NCBI GenBank assembly: GCA_944472135.2
Contig: OX235262.1
Span: 58,438,440 to 58,502,439, forward strand
Source of the DNA: Trichobilharzia regenti
Taxonomy: Eukaryota; Platyhelminthes; Trematoda; Strigeidida; Schistosomatidae
Direction of reading: 5' to 3'
Length of the DNA stretch: 64,000 nucleotides
Under the pieces are notes generated by a model. That model was not told the DNA's origin, did no database searches, and saw nothing but the letters and a program-made list of their open reading frames with translations. Numbering within the stretch: position 1 is the stretch's first letter; every line of letters starts with the position of its first letter. The position numbers were made by a program, and so were the translations under genes. Below, one piece after another: positions 34,440 through 44,599 of this stretch.

Positions 34440-35085
34440 CAAATAAGGCTGCTTTTAATAACTAGATGAGGTTGTAGGCCCCACAACCAAACTTCTCCAA
34501 CCGATGCTTCGGAGAGCTTCAGCTGGGAATCAAACATGGAACATGAGCATGACTGGAGAACATTTCACGACTGATGCAGTAGAGCTTTATTACTAAGCGG
34601 CACGGACCAGCATGTCATTTAAATGAGTGACATCCAGCTGTCTGTATCTGCATACCAAATAGAATAAAAATAATCTCTCCATTAAGTTGCTTAACACACA
34701 CATGTGACAGCCCTATCTTCTTCTTTTTGGTTCAGTATACAAACAATTCTTTCAGACTTGTCGTATTGATAAGAGCATTTCAATAGCTGATGACGTAAGA
34801 CATGCTAAGCTATTCAAATCTAAACCTAGAGTATATTCCTTCTATCTTCGAATGGCTTAACACTATGTATGATATTTCCAAATGGGTTCAACACAATGTA
34901 TACTTGAAATCAAGTTAAGAAATTTCACAGAAAGAAGTAAATAATATGTATTTTCAACCAAACAAATTGTCATATGGCTTAAAAGTGAAAAAAAATGAAA
35001 AACAGTAATCACAATTGACTAAGGATAAAATATAGAAAAAGTCGAATTCAACTAAGAGTTCATAAACACCGTGAATGAACATCAA
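34440..35085. other. No gene recognised; 3' flank of the repeat gene
   Basis: AT-rich with no notable frame. It would include the 3' untranslated part of the minus-strand repeat gene; a clear AATAAA signal close to the stop was not found. Confidence 0.5.
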
Positions 35086-35580
35086 TTATTTGAAAGCGTT
35101 ATGGAATATATGCCGAGATTTTCTAGATTTCGAAGTGAAACGACGTTGAGAACCCAAAGTCGAATAAGAAATATCTAAGAAATCCAAAGATGACATCGAA
35201 ATAAAGACAGAATAATTCAAATTACAGGCGGATATCATTGAATGCAGAGAAGAAAATACAGTTTTCGAAGTTAATGAAACAGGAAGTTTAAAACAGTCGT
35301 TGCATAAACCAGTATTACTTGCTGGTAAACTAACAAAAATACAAAATTTATTATGAATGCGAGTGAACATTAATTGTGAGAAAGCGGAATAGACTTTTGA
35401 GAAACTATTATACGTATTTGAAAAAGAATGGTAAGGAGATTTGAAATGAAAATCGAAATAGTAACCTAACGAATAACTAGGCATGAAACAGTGATTAACA
35501 AGCGAAACATTCACACCCGAATTCAAAACATATAAATCAGAAGGAATCGAAGTTGAAAACGTAATTTCCTCATCCACCAT
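35086..35580 (-). CDS. C-terminal part of the acidic repeat protein
   Basis: 164 codons opening exactly where the repeat frame breaks. The peptide starts VDEEITFSTSIPSDLYVLNS and is then rich in Ser, Phe, Asn and Tyr (SPYHSFSNTYNSFSKVYSAF), with scattered Cys, ending with a basic stretch (SQRRFTSKSRKSRHIFHN). No signal peptide, membrane segment or domain recognised. The repeat frame runs into it with a shift in the sense of one missing base, between the AVAER of the last repeat and MVDEE. I infer that it is the natural C-terminus of the same protein. Alternatively it is an unrelated open frame, but 164 codons is long for this AT-rich window. Confidence 0.55.
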   Translation of the reverse strand: MVDEEITFSTSIPSDLYVLNSGVNVSLVNHCFMPSYSLGYYFDFHFKSPYHSFSNTYNSFSKVYSAFSQLMFTRIHNKFCIFVSLPASNTGLCNDCFKLPVSLTSKTVFSSLHSMISACNLNYSVFISMSSLDFLDISYSTLGSQRRFTSKSRKSRHIFHNAFK

Positions 35581-38500
35581 CTCTCTGCCACCGCCTTCTC
35601 TGTCTCACTGACACTGCCATCATCACCATCACCGATAATATTGACTGTATGCACAACTTGTGTGTCACTCTCACCTCCCTCCGACAACTCGCTGTCTGTC
35701 AACTCCGTGAGTATATCCACAATCTGGTGCTCAGTCACTCCCTCCACATTCTCATCTGTGTTCTCTCCATCAGGAGTTCTCTGGTGGTGGTCAGGAGGTT
35801 GTGACACGCTTGCTTCAGCTTCCGCCTTGTCTTCTTCATTCACAGATTGATCTGTGGGTTCATCTGTGCGGTCACCAGTGTCAACAGGTTGATTTTCATC
35901 TGGAACAGATTCTGGCCTCAGAACATTCACAGTCAAAGGTGGTATGGTGAATGGTTCAAGAGAATCGATTTCTGGCGACGTGTCTTTCAGTTCTACTGTC
36001 TGGTTGTGTCGCGTGTCTCGGTGACCCATTGATTCAAAAGGCGAAGTTGACCGGTCATCGCCTTCTAATTCCGACTGATGAATTGTCACCGCCTCTTCTT
36101 CTGTATGCGTCTCATTCCGCGTCTCCTGTGTCTCATCAACCTCTTCTCCCTCCTTCCGCGTCTTCTCATCATCCTTCTCCTCCACATACTCTTTATCTAT
36201 TGCCACCGCCTTCTCTGTCTCACTGACACTGCCATCATCACCATCACCGATAATATTGACTGTATGCACAACTTGTGTGTCACTCTCACCTCCCTCCGAC
36301 AACTCGCTGTCTGTCAACTCCGTGAGTGTATCCACAATCTGGTGCTCAGTCACTCCCTCCACATTCTCATCTGTGTTCTCTCCATCAGGAGTTCTCTGGT
36401 GGTGGTCAGGAGGTTGTGACACGCTTGCTTCAGCTTCCGCCTTGTCTTCTTCATTCACAGATTGATCTGTGGGTTCATCTGTGCGGTCACCAGTGTCAAC
36501 AGGTTGATTTTCATCCGGAACAGATTCTGGCCTCAGAACATTCACAGTCAAACGTGGTATGGTGAATGGTTCAAGAGGATCGATTTCTGGCGACGTGTCT
36601 TTCAGTTCTACTGTCTGGTTGTGTCGCGTGTCTCGGTGACCCGTTGATTCAAAAGGCGAAGTTGACCGGTCATCGCCTTCTAATTCCGACTGATGAATTG
36701 TCACCGCCTCTTCTTCTGTATGAGTCTCATTCCGCGTCTCCTGTGTCTCATCAACCTCTTCTCCCTCCTTCCGCGTCTTCTCATCATCCTTCTCCTCCAC
36801 ATACTCTTTATCTATTGCCACCGCCTTCTCTGTCTCACTGACACTGCCATCATCACCATCACCGATAATATTGACTGTATGCACAACTTGTGTGTCACTC
36901 TCACCTCCCTCCGACAACTCGCTGTCTGTCAACTCCGTGAGTGTATCCACAATCTGGTGCTCAGTCACTCCCTCCACATTCTCATCTGTGTTCCTCCATC
37001 AGGAGTTCTCTGGTGGTGGTCAGGAGGTTGTGACACGCTTGCTTCAGCTTCCGCCTTGTCTTCTTCATTCACAGATTGATCTGTGGGTTCATCTGTGCGG
37101 TCACCAGTGTCAACAGGTTGATTTTCATCCGGAACAGATTCTGGCCTCAGAACATTCACAGTCAAACGTGGTATGGTGAATGGTTCAAGAGAATCGATTT
37201 CTGGCGACGTGTCTTTCAGTTCTACTGTCTGGTTGTGTCGCGTGTCTCGGTGACCCGTTGATTCAAAAGGCGAAGTTGACCGGTCATCGCCTTCTAATTC
37301 CGACTGATGAATTGTCACCGCCTCTTCTTCTGTATGAGTCTCATTCCGCGTCTCCTGTGTCTCATCAACCTCTTCTCCCTCCTTCCGCGTCTTCTCATCA
37401 TCCTTCTCCTCCACATACTCTTTATCTATTGCCACCGCCTTCTCTGTCTCACTGACACTGCCATCATCACCATCACCGATAATATTGACTGTATGCACAA
37501 CTTGTGTGTCACTCTCACCTCCCTCCGACAACTCGCTGTCTGTCAACTCCGTGAGTGTATCCACAATCTGGTGCTCAGTCACTCCCTCCACATTCTCATC
37601 TGTGTTCTCTCCATCAGGAGTTCTCTGGTGGTGGTCAGGAGGTTGTGACACGCTTGCTTCAGCTTCCGCCTTGTCTTCTTCATTCACAGATTGATCTGTG
37701 GGTTCATCTGTGCGGTCACCAGTGTCAACAGGTTGATTTTCATCCGGAACAGATTCTGGCCTCAGAACATTCACAGTCAAACGTGGTATGGTGAATGGTT
37801 CAAGAGAATCGATTTCTGGCGACGTGTCTTTCAGTTCTACTGTCTGGTTGTGTCGCGTGTCTCGGTGACCCGTTGATTCAAAAGGCGAAGTTGACCGGTC
37901 ATCGCCTTCTAATTCCGACTGATGAATTGTCACCGCCTCTTCTTCTGTATGAGTCTCATTCCGCGTCTCCTGTGTCTCATCAACCTCTTCTCCCTCCTTC
38001 CGCGTCTTCTCATCATCCTTCTCCTCCACATACTCTTTATCTATTGCCACCGCCTTCTCTGTCTCACTGACACTGCCATCATCACCATCACCGATAATAT
38101 TGACTGTATGCACAACTTGTGTGTCACTCTCACCTCCCTCCGACAACTCGCTGTCTGTCAACTCCGTGAGTGTATCCACAATCTGGTGCTCAGTCACTCC
38201 CTCCACATTCTCATCTGTGTTCTCTCCATCAGGAGTTCTCTGGTGGTGGTCAGGAGGTTGTGACACGCTTGCTTCAGCTTCCGCCTTGTCTTCTTCATTC
38301 ACAGATTGATCTGTGGGTTCATCTGTGCGGTCACCAGTGTCAACAGGTTGATTTTCATCCGGAACAGATTCTGGCCTCAGAACATTCACAGTCAAACGTG
38401 GTATGGTGAATGGTTCAAGAGGATCGATTTCTGGCGACGTGTCTTTCAGTTCTACTGTCTGGTTGTGTCGCGTGTCTCGGTGACCCGTTGATTCAAAAGG

Positions 38501-40733
38501 CGAAGTTGACCGGTCATCGCCTTCTAATTCCGACTGATGAATTGTCACCGCCTCTTCTTCTGTATGAGTCTCATTCCGCGTCTCCTGTGTCTCATCAACC
38601 TCTTCTCCCTCCTTCCGCGTCTTCTCATCATCCTTCTCCTCCACATACTCTTTATCTATTGCCACCGCCTTCTCTGTCTCACTGACACTGCCATCATCAC
38701 CATCACCGATAATATTGACTGTATGCACAACTTGTGTGTCACTCTCACCTCCCTCCGACAACTCGCTGTCTGTCAACTCCGTGAGTGTATCCACAATCTG
38801 GTGCTCAGTCACTCCCTCCACATTCTCATCTGTGTTCCTCCATCAGGAGTTCTCTGGTGGTGGTCAGGAGGTTGTGACACGCTTGCTTCAGCTTCCGCCT
38901 TGTCTTCTTCATTCACAGATTGATCTGTGGGTTCATCTGTGCGGTCACCAGTGTCAACAGGTTGATTTTCATCCGGAACAGATTCTGGCCTCAGAACATT
39001 CACAGTCAAACGTGGTATGGTGAATGGTTCAAGAGGATCGATTTCTGGCGACGTGTCTTTCAGTTCTACTGTCTGGTTGTGTCGCGTGTCTCGGTGACCC
39101 GTTGATTCAAAAGGCGAAGTTGACCGGTCATCGCCTTCTAATTCCGACTGATGAATTGTCACCGCCTCTTCTTCTGTATGAGTCTCATTCCGCGTCTCCT
39201 GTGTCTCATCAACCTCTTCTCCCTCCTTCCGCGTCTTCTCATCATCCTTCTCCTCCACATACTCTTTATCTATTGCCACCGCCTTCTCTGTCTCACTGAC
39301 ACTGCCATCATCACCATCACCGATAATATTGACTGTATGCACAACTTGTGTGTCACTCTCACCTCCCTCCGACAACTCGCTGTCTGTCAACTCCGTGAGT
39401 GTATCCACAATCTGGTGCTCAGTCACTCCCTCCACATTCTCATCTGTGTTCCCTCCATCAGGAGTTCTCTGGTGGTGGTCAGGAGGTTGTGACACGCTTG
39501 CTTCAGCTTCCGCCTTGTCTTCTTCATTCACAGATTGATCTGTGGGTTCATCTGTGCGGTCACCAGTGTCAACAGGTTGATTTTCATCGGAACAGATTCT
39601 GGCCTCAGAACATTCACAGTCAAACGTGGTATGGTGAATGGTTCAAGAGGATCGATTTCTGGCGACGTGTCTTTCAGTTCTACTGTCTGGTTGTGTCGCG
39701 TGTCTCGGTGACCCGTTGATTCAAAAGGCGAAGTTGACCGGTCATCGCCTTCTAATTCCGACTGATGAATTGTCACCGCCTCTTCTTCTGTATGAGTCTC
39801 ATTCCGCGTCTCCTGTGTCTCATCAACCTCTTCTCCCTCCTTCCGCGTCTTCTCATCATCCTTCTCCTCCACATACTCTTTATCTATTGCCACCGCCTTC
39901 TCTGTCTCACTGACACTGCCATCATCACCATCACCGATAATATTGACTGTATGCACAACTTGTGTGTCACTCTCACCTCCCTCCGACAACTCGCTGTCTG
40001 TCAACTCCGTGAGTATATCCACAATCTGGTGCTCAGTCACTCCCTCCACATTCTCATCTGTGTTCTCTCCATCAGGAGTTCTCTGGTGGTGGTCAGGAGG
40101 TTGTGACACGCTTGCTTCAGCTTCCGCCTTGTCTTCTTCATTCACAGATTGATCTGTGGGTTCATCTGTGCGGTCACCAGTGTCAACAGGTTGATTTTCA
40201 TCCGGAACAGATTCTGGCCTCAGAACATTCACAGTCAAAGGTGGTATGGTGAATGGTTCAAGAGGATCGATTTCTGGCGACGTGTCTTTCAGTTCTACTG
40301 TCTGGTTGTGTCGCGTGTCTCGGTGACCCGTTGATTCAAAAGGCGAAGTTGACCGGTCATCGCCTTCTAATTCCGACTGATGAATTGTCACCGCCTCTTC
40401 TTCTGTATGAGTCTCATTCCGCGTCTCCTGTGTCTCATCAACCTCTTCTCCCTCCTTCCGCGTCTTCTCATCATCCTTCTTCTCCTCATATTTTTTGTTT
40501 GTTTCTGTTTGTTTTTCCTGTTGACTTTCCTTATTTTGAGTGTTTCTTTCTGTTGAATTCTTTTTTTTTTCGTGATTGTCTTCTCTGTCATGTTTTCCTT
40601 TCCGTCTTTCTCTACCAGCTGTGTGTCTTTTGCTGTCGTCTTTGTATTTTTCTCTCCAATTTATAATTATCGTATATTTTCTCGCATATTGTGACGTCTC
40701 TGTCGAATGTTTTGTAACAACTTTTCTTCTGAT
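35523..40733 (-). CDS. Acidic tandem-repeat protein, repeat-coding part (frame-broken)
   Basis: On the minus strand open frames of 287, 240, 618 and 484 codons follow each other with tiny overlaps and encode one continuous protein of about eight 205-residue units. Each unit begins EGVTEHQIVDTLTELTDSEL and passes through VVHTVNIIGDGDDGSVSETE, a Glu/Lys block (VEEKDDEKTRKEGEEVDETQ), TIHQSELEGDDRSTSPFEST, ELKDTSPEIDPLEPFTIP, LTVNVLRPESVPDENQPVDT and SVSQPPDHHQRTPDGENTDE. The composition (Glu, Asp, Thr, Ser) predicts a disordered, strongly acidic protein with no membrane segment or signal visible. Three single-base deletions against the unit consensus (near 39588, 38835 and 36992) break the frame. 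Upstream of the array the same frame runs through a Lys/Arg/Glu-rich stretch to a stop at 40736. No family recognised. Confidence 0.8.
35583..40490 (-). repeat. Tandem array of 615-bp coding units, about 8 copies
   Basis: Unit length 615 bp, a multiple of three. Identity between units is very high; differences are single bases, such as Pro/Ser in EID(P/S)LEP, Arg/Pro in IP(R/P)LTV and Thr/Ile in VD(T/I)LTEL. The outermost units share the rare IP-P-LTV and VD-I-LTEL variants. The plus strand is open in short frames throughout only because it mirrors the repeat. Confidence 0.97.
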
Positions 40734-40750
40734 TTAGTCTTTTTTCTTCC

Positions 40751-40990
40751 TTATCTGTTTCTACCTTTTTTGGCACTCTCCAGCATTCCTGTGTTTTCTG
40801 TTGGTTTCTTTACTGTTGTTTTTTGGTTTGTCATTTTTGTCCACCTCCAATTCCAGTGATAGCACACTTGTTTTGTTTCTTGCTCTGTATATGCTGGTAT
40901 ATTTGTCTGACTTTGTGTCTGCCTATTGTCCTGACCATCTGTTATTGCATTCATTAAATTCTTTTCAGCGTTTTTATCATCCATACTCAT
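40751..40990 (-). CDS. Linker segment of the acidic repeat gene
   Basis: 79 codons starting MSMDDKNAEKNLMNAITDGQ and ending MLESAKKGRNR. Its ATG overlaps the TGA of the upstream frame (ATGA), as expected from a one-base deletion or a mis-set boundary. It is polar and Lys/Gln/Thr-rich like its neighbours. Between its stop (40751-40753) and the opening of the repeat frame (40733) no single indel restores an open path, so either an intron or more than one change lies here. Confidence 0.5.
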   Translation of the reverse strand: MSMDDKNAEKNLMNAITDGQDNRQTQSQTNIPAYTEQETKQVCYHWNWRWTKMTNQKTTVKKPTENTGMLESAKKGRNR

Positions 40991-41835
40991 TGTTGTGTCA
41001 CCAATATTTTCGATTTCTTCGACTTCTGTTCTATTCGTCGGTTGTTTGTTTCAATGTCTTCAGTAACTTTCCCATTCAGCATTTCTTTTTGGTTTTCGCT
41101 TTGTTTTTCACTCCTTAATTTTGTTGTTTCATTCAATTCGTCCTCGTTGGATTGGTCTGTCTCTATCTCTTTATGATGAGCAGTTACATTTTCTCCATGA
41201 TCTACTGACCAGTACTGATTGCCGTCTGTTACTCCACCTTCCTTGTCAGACGTTATTTTCTGTTGTTCTTTGGTTTCCATCTCAAATTTTTCTGAGAATT
41301 TCTCCCCATCATCTTTGGTACTTTCAGTACTTATTTGGTTTTCATATTTTTGTTTAACTAACGTTATTATATCAGTAATTGCATTTTCTGTAGAATAGTC
41401 AATATTTTGCAATTTTCGGGTCGTTTTACCGTCTTCTGATTGACTCAGCGTCTTGTTTCTCTTCGTCTTCTTTCGCTTATTGCGCTGTTTTTTTCCTTTT
41501 CTTCGCTTTTCCTTTACAGGCTGATTTTTTCGATCTTGAAGGTATTCTGGTATAGGCTTTACTATTATTTCTTTTGAATCTATGAATCTATGTTTTCCTG
41601 TGGTCACATTTTCGATTTCAACACGGTTCAATTCTTCATCAGTATTTTTTCTAACACTTTTATTATTTCCTAAGTTTTGATTTGTTATTCTCTGAGTCTC
41701 ATTCAACATTTCCTGACTTATTTCTGTGTTCTGTGTTGTTTGATTGGCATTTTCAAACTTTCCCATTTCATTCGGATAACTAGTGCTCACCTCCGCATCT
41801 ATCGTATTGAATTCATTCAGTCTGATTTCTGTATT
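40987..41835 (-). CDS. N-terminal Glu/Lys-rich part of the acidic repeat gene
   Basis: Open from 41835, just after a possible 3' splice site (CACCTAG, AG at 41837-41836), to a TGA at 40987. It begins NTEIRLNEFNTIDAEVSTSY; the first ATG is internal, so this is probably an internal exon. It is strongly charged and has a basic patch (KEKRRKGKKQRNKRKKTKRN) that could act as a nuclear or nucleic-acid-binding signal, then acidic Glu/Asn/Thr-rich sequence, ending KSKILVTQQ. Upstream, an ACAG acceptor-like site near 41920 precedes a short frame DILQMGDGVHTSISNDNN that may be another exon or part of the same one. No domain recognised. Confidence 0.6.
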   Translation of the reverse strand, partial: NTEIRLNEFNTIDAEVSTSYPNEMGKFENANQTTQNTEISQEMLNETQRITNQNLGNNKSVRKNTDEELNRVEIENVTTGKHRFIDSKEIIVKPIPEYLQDRKNQPVKEKRRKGKKQRNKRKKTKRNKTLSQSEDGKTTRKLQNIDYSTENAITDIITLVKQKYENQISTESTKDDGEKFSEKFEMETKEQQKITSDKEGGVTDGNQYWSVDHGENVTAHHKEIETDQSNEDELNETTKLRSEKQSENQKEMLNGKVTEDIETNNRRIEQKSKKSKILVTQQ

Positions 41836-42104
41836 CTAGGTGCTAAGTTTTTTGGTCATTATTATCGTTACTGATGCTTGTATGCACGCCATCACCCATT
41901 TGAAGAATATCGTCTGTAAAATTAATATAAAAATAATATTGTAGGGGAAAAATAAACTTTATTATAATTATTACTGTTTTAAATTTTCTCATATTTGCTA
42001 CCAATGTTTTATAATTTGACTTTTTGTCACAAATATAGATTTCCTATAGTATGGTTGTAAAGGTCAGCTTTGACTTTACCAGTTGATTACGGTTGATAAC
42101 AGTT

Positions 42105-42375
42105 AGAGATACCATTGGAAACTAGGGAATACTGGAGAGCTGTTTCATCCTAGTTTGAGAACCATCGGCGGTACGCACCCACTGGAGTTCGAACCCAGGA
42201 CCTTTCTGTTACAAGGAAAGCTCGTATACCATTCAGCCACTGGGACCCGATTCAAAGTCTCATGAATTCTAACCTCTTCCGATTCGTGATTAAGCTCGAC
42301 CCCAACCAATGTCGTAGGTGGGAAATCCATCCTCACACGTGACATCTGCATGGACCTCACTGGTCACGACTTCTC
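42105..42375 (-). mobile_element. Sm-alpha-type SINE, minus half of a head-to-head pair
   Basis: The minus strand has the 5' block, the tRNA-like head, B box GGTTCGAACTCC and a ribozyme block with core CCGATGG; positions 4 and 9 are changed. Non-functional ribozyme. Confidence 0.85.
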
Positions 42376-42431
42376 ACTAGAACTTCAGGAAACTCCATCC
42401 TGTAGCAAGTCACTAGCGAGCATCAGATTAA

Positions 42432-42570
42432 TTAACTGGAAGGTCCTGGGTTCGAACTCCAATGGGTGCGTACCGCCGATGGTTCTCAAACTAGGATGAA
42501 ACAGCTGTCCAGTATTCCCTAGTTTCCAATGGTATCTCTAATTGATGTCACTCTGTGGATCAACTCAAAA
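42432..42570 (+). mobile_element. Sm-alpha-type SINE, plus half of a head-to-head pair
   Basis: Starts inside the tRNA-like head (GGAAGGTCCTGGGTTCGAAC) and repeats the facing copy, including the same ribozyme-core changes (CCGATGG). The shared mutations show that the two halves come from one copy. Confidence 0.85.
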
Positions 42571-42689
42571 ACATAAATTTAAAATAAATTCATGGAATCT
42601 TTTAGGGTGAAAATTAGTGTAAAGATACTGTTTTCATTACATGGTTGAAGGTAATCGGCAGAATGCCTTAGATCTAGGTGTCATGCTTG

Positions 42690-42830
42690 TTGGCATTCCC
42701 TATCGAGTCATCATCGAGGCTTATCTGCAATCTTGATAGAACTCAGCTCATATCCCCCCTAAGATTCGAGCCTAGTTCACCCAGGGCTACAGTTAAAAAC
42801 TTTACCGCTGAGCTGTTCATGCTCATCAGT
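42690..42830 (-). repeat. Possible relic of another tRNA-derived SINE
   Basis: The minus strand reads ACAGCTCAGCGGTAAAGTTT, then AGGCTCGAATCTTAG at B-box distance. The rest is degraded and no second copy was found in the window. Confidence 0.3.
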
Positions 42831-43472
42831 GACCTACTCTAGGACTGTATTGGTTATTTTGATTGGATACTAGGCAATAAGTAACTAGTATCTTACGTTT
42901 AGTCTCTTGTTTGGTTCAAGGCTTCCTACCGATTGTCTTAAAAAGTTCAGAGAGCATCGTGATGGCAAGTCACTAAGCATGGTGGCCAACTTACAAAATT
43001 GATCGATAAAAAATTCAGTGTGCATCAAACAAAAGACTAGATGCATAGCTATCTAGTGTCTAATTAAAGTTTTACGAAACATTTAAACACTTCCTAAGTA
43101 GAAAGTGATATCAATCAATCCTTCAGTAGACGTTGAGTGTTACTTTTATAAATCCAAGTGTGAGAAAGAAATTTCCACTGTTTTTTTCAAGAGTTTAGAT
43201 GTATTTATCGACTTATATGATCAATTAGTGTGAAAAGCAATTTCTTATTTTGCTTTGATTTAACTTCGTGAGATATTCAAAGCACTTTTCAAAGGGAACA
43301 AGATTACAAAGTCATTATACTAACATCAACTCAGTGTTTCCAGATAGTTGAAGGAAGTGGTACGCATGTTAACGATAGTATTTCCAACAGTCTGCTGAAG
43401 ATGACCACCTATTGGTCTAAGCACAAGCAAATAGAAATGAACTGGGCTTATAATAAAAAGAAATTCCAGTGA

Positions 43473-43640
43473 TTTTGATGTGGTTGTGTTCTCTGAGCTG
43501 GATAGTTAATTTGCAAAGCTTTCATCGCCCTACTAGGAGACATCTTTAGCGCATACTTCAATTTGAAGATGTTGCCTAGTAGGGCGATGAAAGCTTTGCA
43601 AATTAACTATCCAGCTCAGAGAACACAACCACATCAAAAC
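43473..43640. repeat. Long hairpin: 75-bp arms, 18-nt loop
   Basis: 43473-43547 and 43566-43640 are inverse copies with only one or two differences (for example GGAGACATC against GATGTTGCC). It lies within an RTE relic. Confidence 0.93.
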
Positions 43641-43758
43641 CATCCACCTGAGCTACAGATCTTCTGTATCATATCTAGATATTCCAGTGATATAGCAAGC
43701 CAGATAGGCCTTCAAGTGGAACCTGAATGAGAAGTGACAAGTTAGTTATTCGATAGTG

Positions 43759-43781
43759 ATATATATATATATATATATATA
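43759..43781. repeat. (AT)n microsatellite
   Basis: About eleven uninterrupted AT units. Confidence 0.95.
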
Positions 43782-44335
43782 GAAAAGGTCATATGAGGAG
43801 GAATTAGAAGGTTTTTTTCATACAGCCATACAGCCAGTTAGTAGAAAACGTCGAGTGCAGATGAAGCTCTCTCTACTTCCCACTTAGGATGCAAAGAAGG
43901 ATGAGTGGTGGCAGTATGTAAATTTTAAACATTTTTAACAGTCTACAGTTAGTTCACACTGACTTCCACTGAACTGACAAGTCGGTACGTTGCTTTACGT
44001 CTACTATGATATTTATTATAAAACGTGTTGATAAAACAATGATTTTCTTTCTTTTAATTCCCATTGTTAATTGTAGTACCTGATCCTACTCTGATGAAGA
44101 AAATTCAACTAACCTTTTTGTCTATGAATTAGAATTAACAGATATTCGAAATACTGGCGTAAACTTAAAAAACAGAATATATTATATTTTAAAATATATT
44201 CCTTTTTTATATATTACTCTCCGTCGTTGTCATCTTTCTACCCACTAAATTGTATTTCACCTAACTCAATGATGCGTAAATAACATGGGGTTTCATTGCG
44301 AGATAGCAGATATGTAGTTCCAATTCAGATCATGT

Positions 44336-44574
44336 TTTTTTATTTCCTTCACGTTCCCAATGGAACATAGAGCTTCAAGCTAGTGGCTTGAAGTTTCTGT
44401 AGTAGTGTTTAATTTTATAGGGTGGGGTTGCTAGCCTCATGCCCAACCTTTCGCCTTTACCAGGATTATTTCTGGTTTAGCGAGGTAAGGGAGTGCGTCG
44501 GTGGCCGGGAATCGAACCCCGGACTATGTGCATGGTCAGCGAGCGTCTTAACTGCTGTGTCACCGACGCCATGT
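44336..44574 (-). mobile_element. tRNA-derived SINE with RTE-like body, well preserved
   Basis: The minus strand opens with a tRNA-like head whose ends pair (GCGTCGG with CCGACGC), a T-arm CCGGGGTTCGATTCCCGG, then a body (CTTACCTCGCTAAACCAGAA, GGCATGAGGCTAGCAACCCC) and a 3' end GAAACTTCAAGCCACTAGC...TATGTTCCATTGGGAACGTG plus an A-rich tail. It lacks a normal anticodon arm, so it is not a working tRNA gene. Confidence 0.88.
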
Positions 44575-44599
44575 CATGTCAGGTGAGATTTAAGAGCAC

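Larger units (their letters stand above)
43355..43930 (+). mobile_element. RTE-type LINE fragment carrying an inserted hairpin
   Basis: CCAACAGTCTGCTGAAGATGACC at the left and CCTTCAAGTGGAACCTGAATGAG at the right match the family in order. The middle, 43473-43640, is an unrelated perfect palindrome. Confidence 0.55.

Noticed and set aside
35583..40490. Regularly spaced repeats that could suggest a CRISPR array or satellite DNA
   Set aside because: Units are 615 bp, coding and contiguous without unique spacers, in a eukaryotic context. It is an intragenic tandem repeat.
35641..40666. Series of plus-strand open frames (61-137 codons) repeated every 615 bp
   Set aside because: They mirror the minus-strand coding array. 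Their frames stop within each unit, their products (Leu/Ser/Pro-rich) change frame between units, and only the minus strand keeps one continuous frame through whole units.
42145..42360. Open frames across SINE copies (also 367-567, 48050-48373 and 49205-49564)
   Set aside because: They fall entirely within Sm-alpha copies and recur with them; no coding function is expected.
44480..44574. tRNA gene (also candidates at 46130, 49300, 60400, 63150 and 63600)
   Set aside because: Acceptor and T arms look tRNA-like, but anticodon arms are abnormal and each is followed by a SINE body shared by several copies. They are SINE heads, not tRNA genes.
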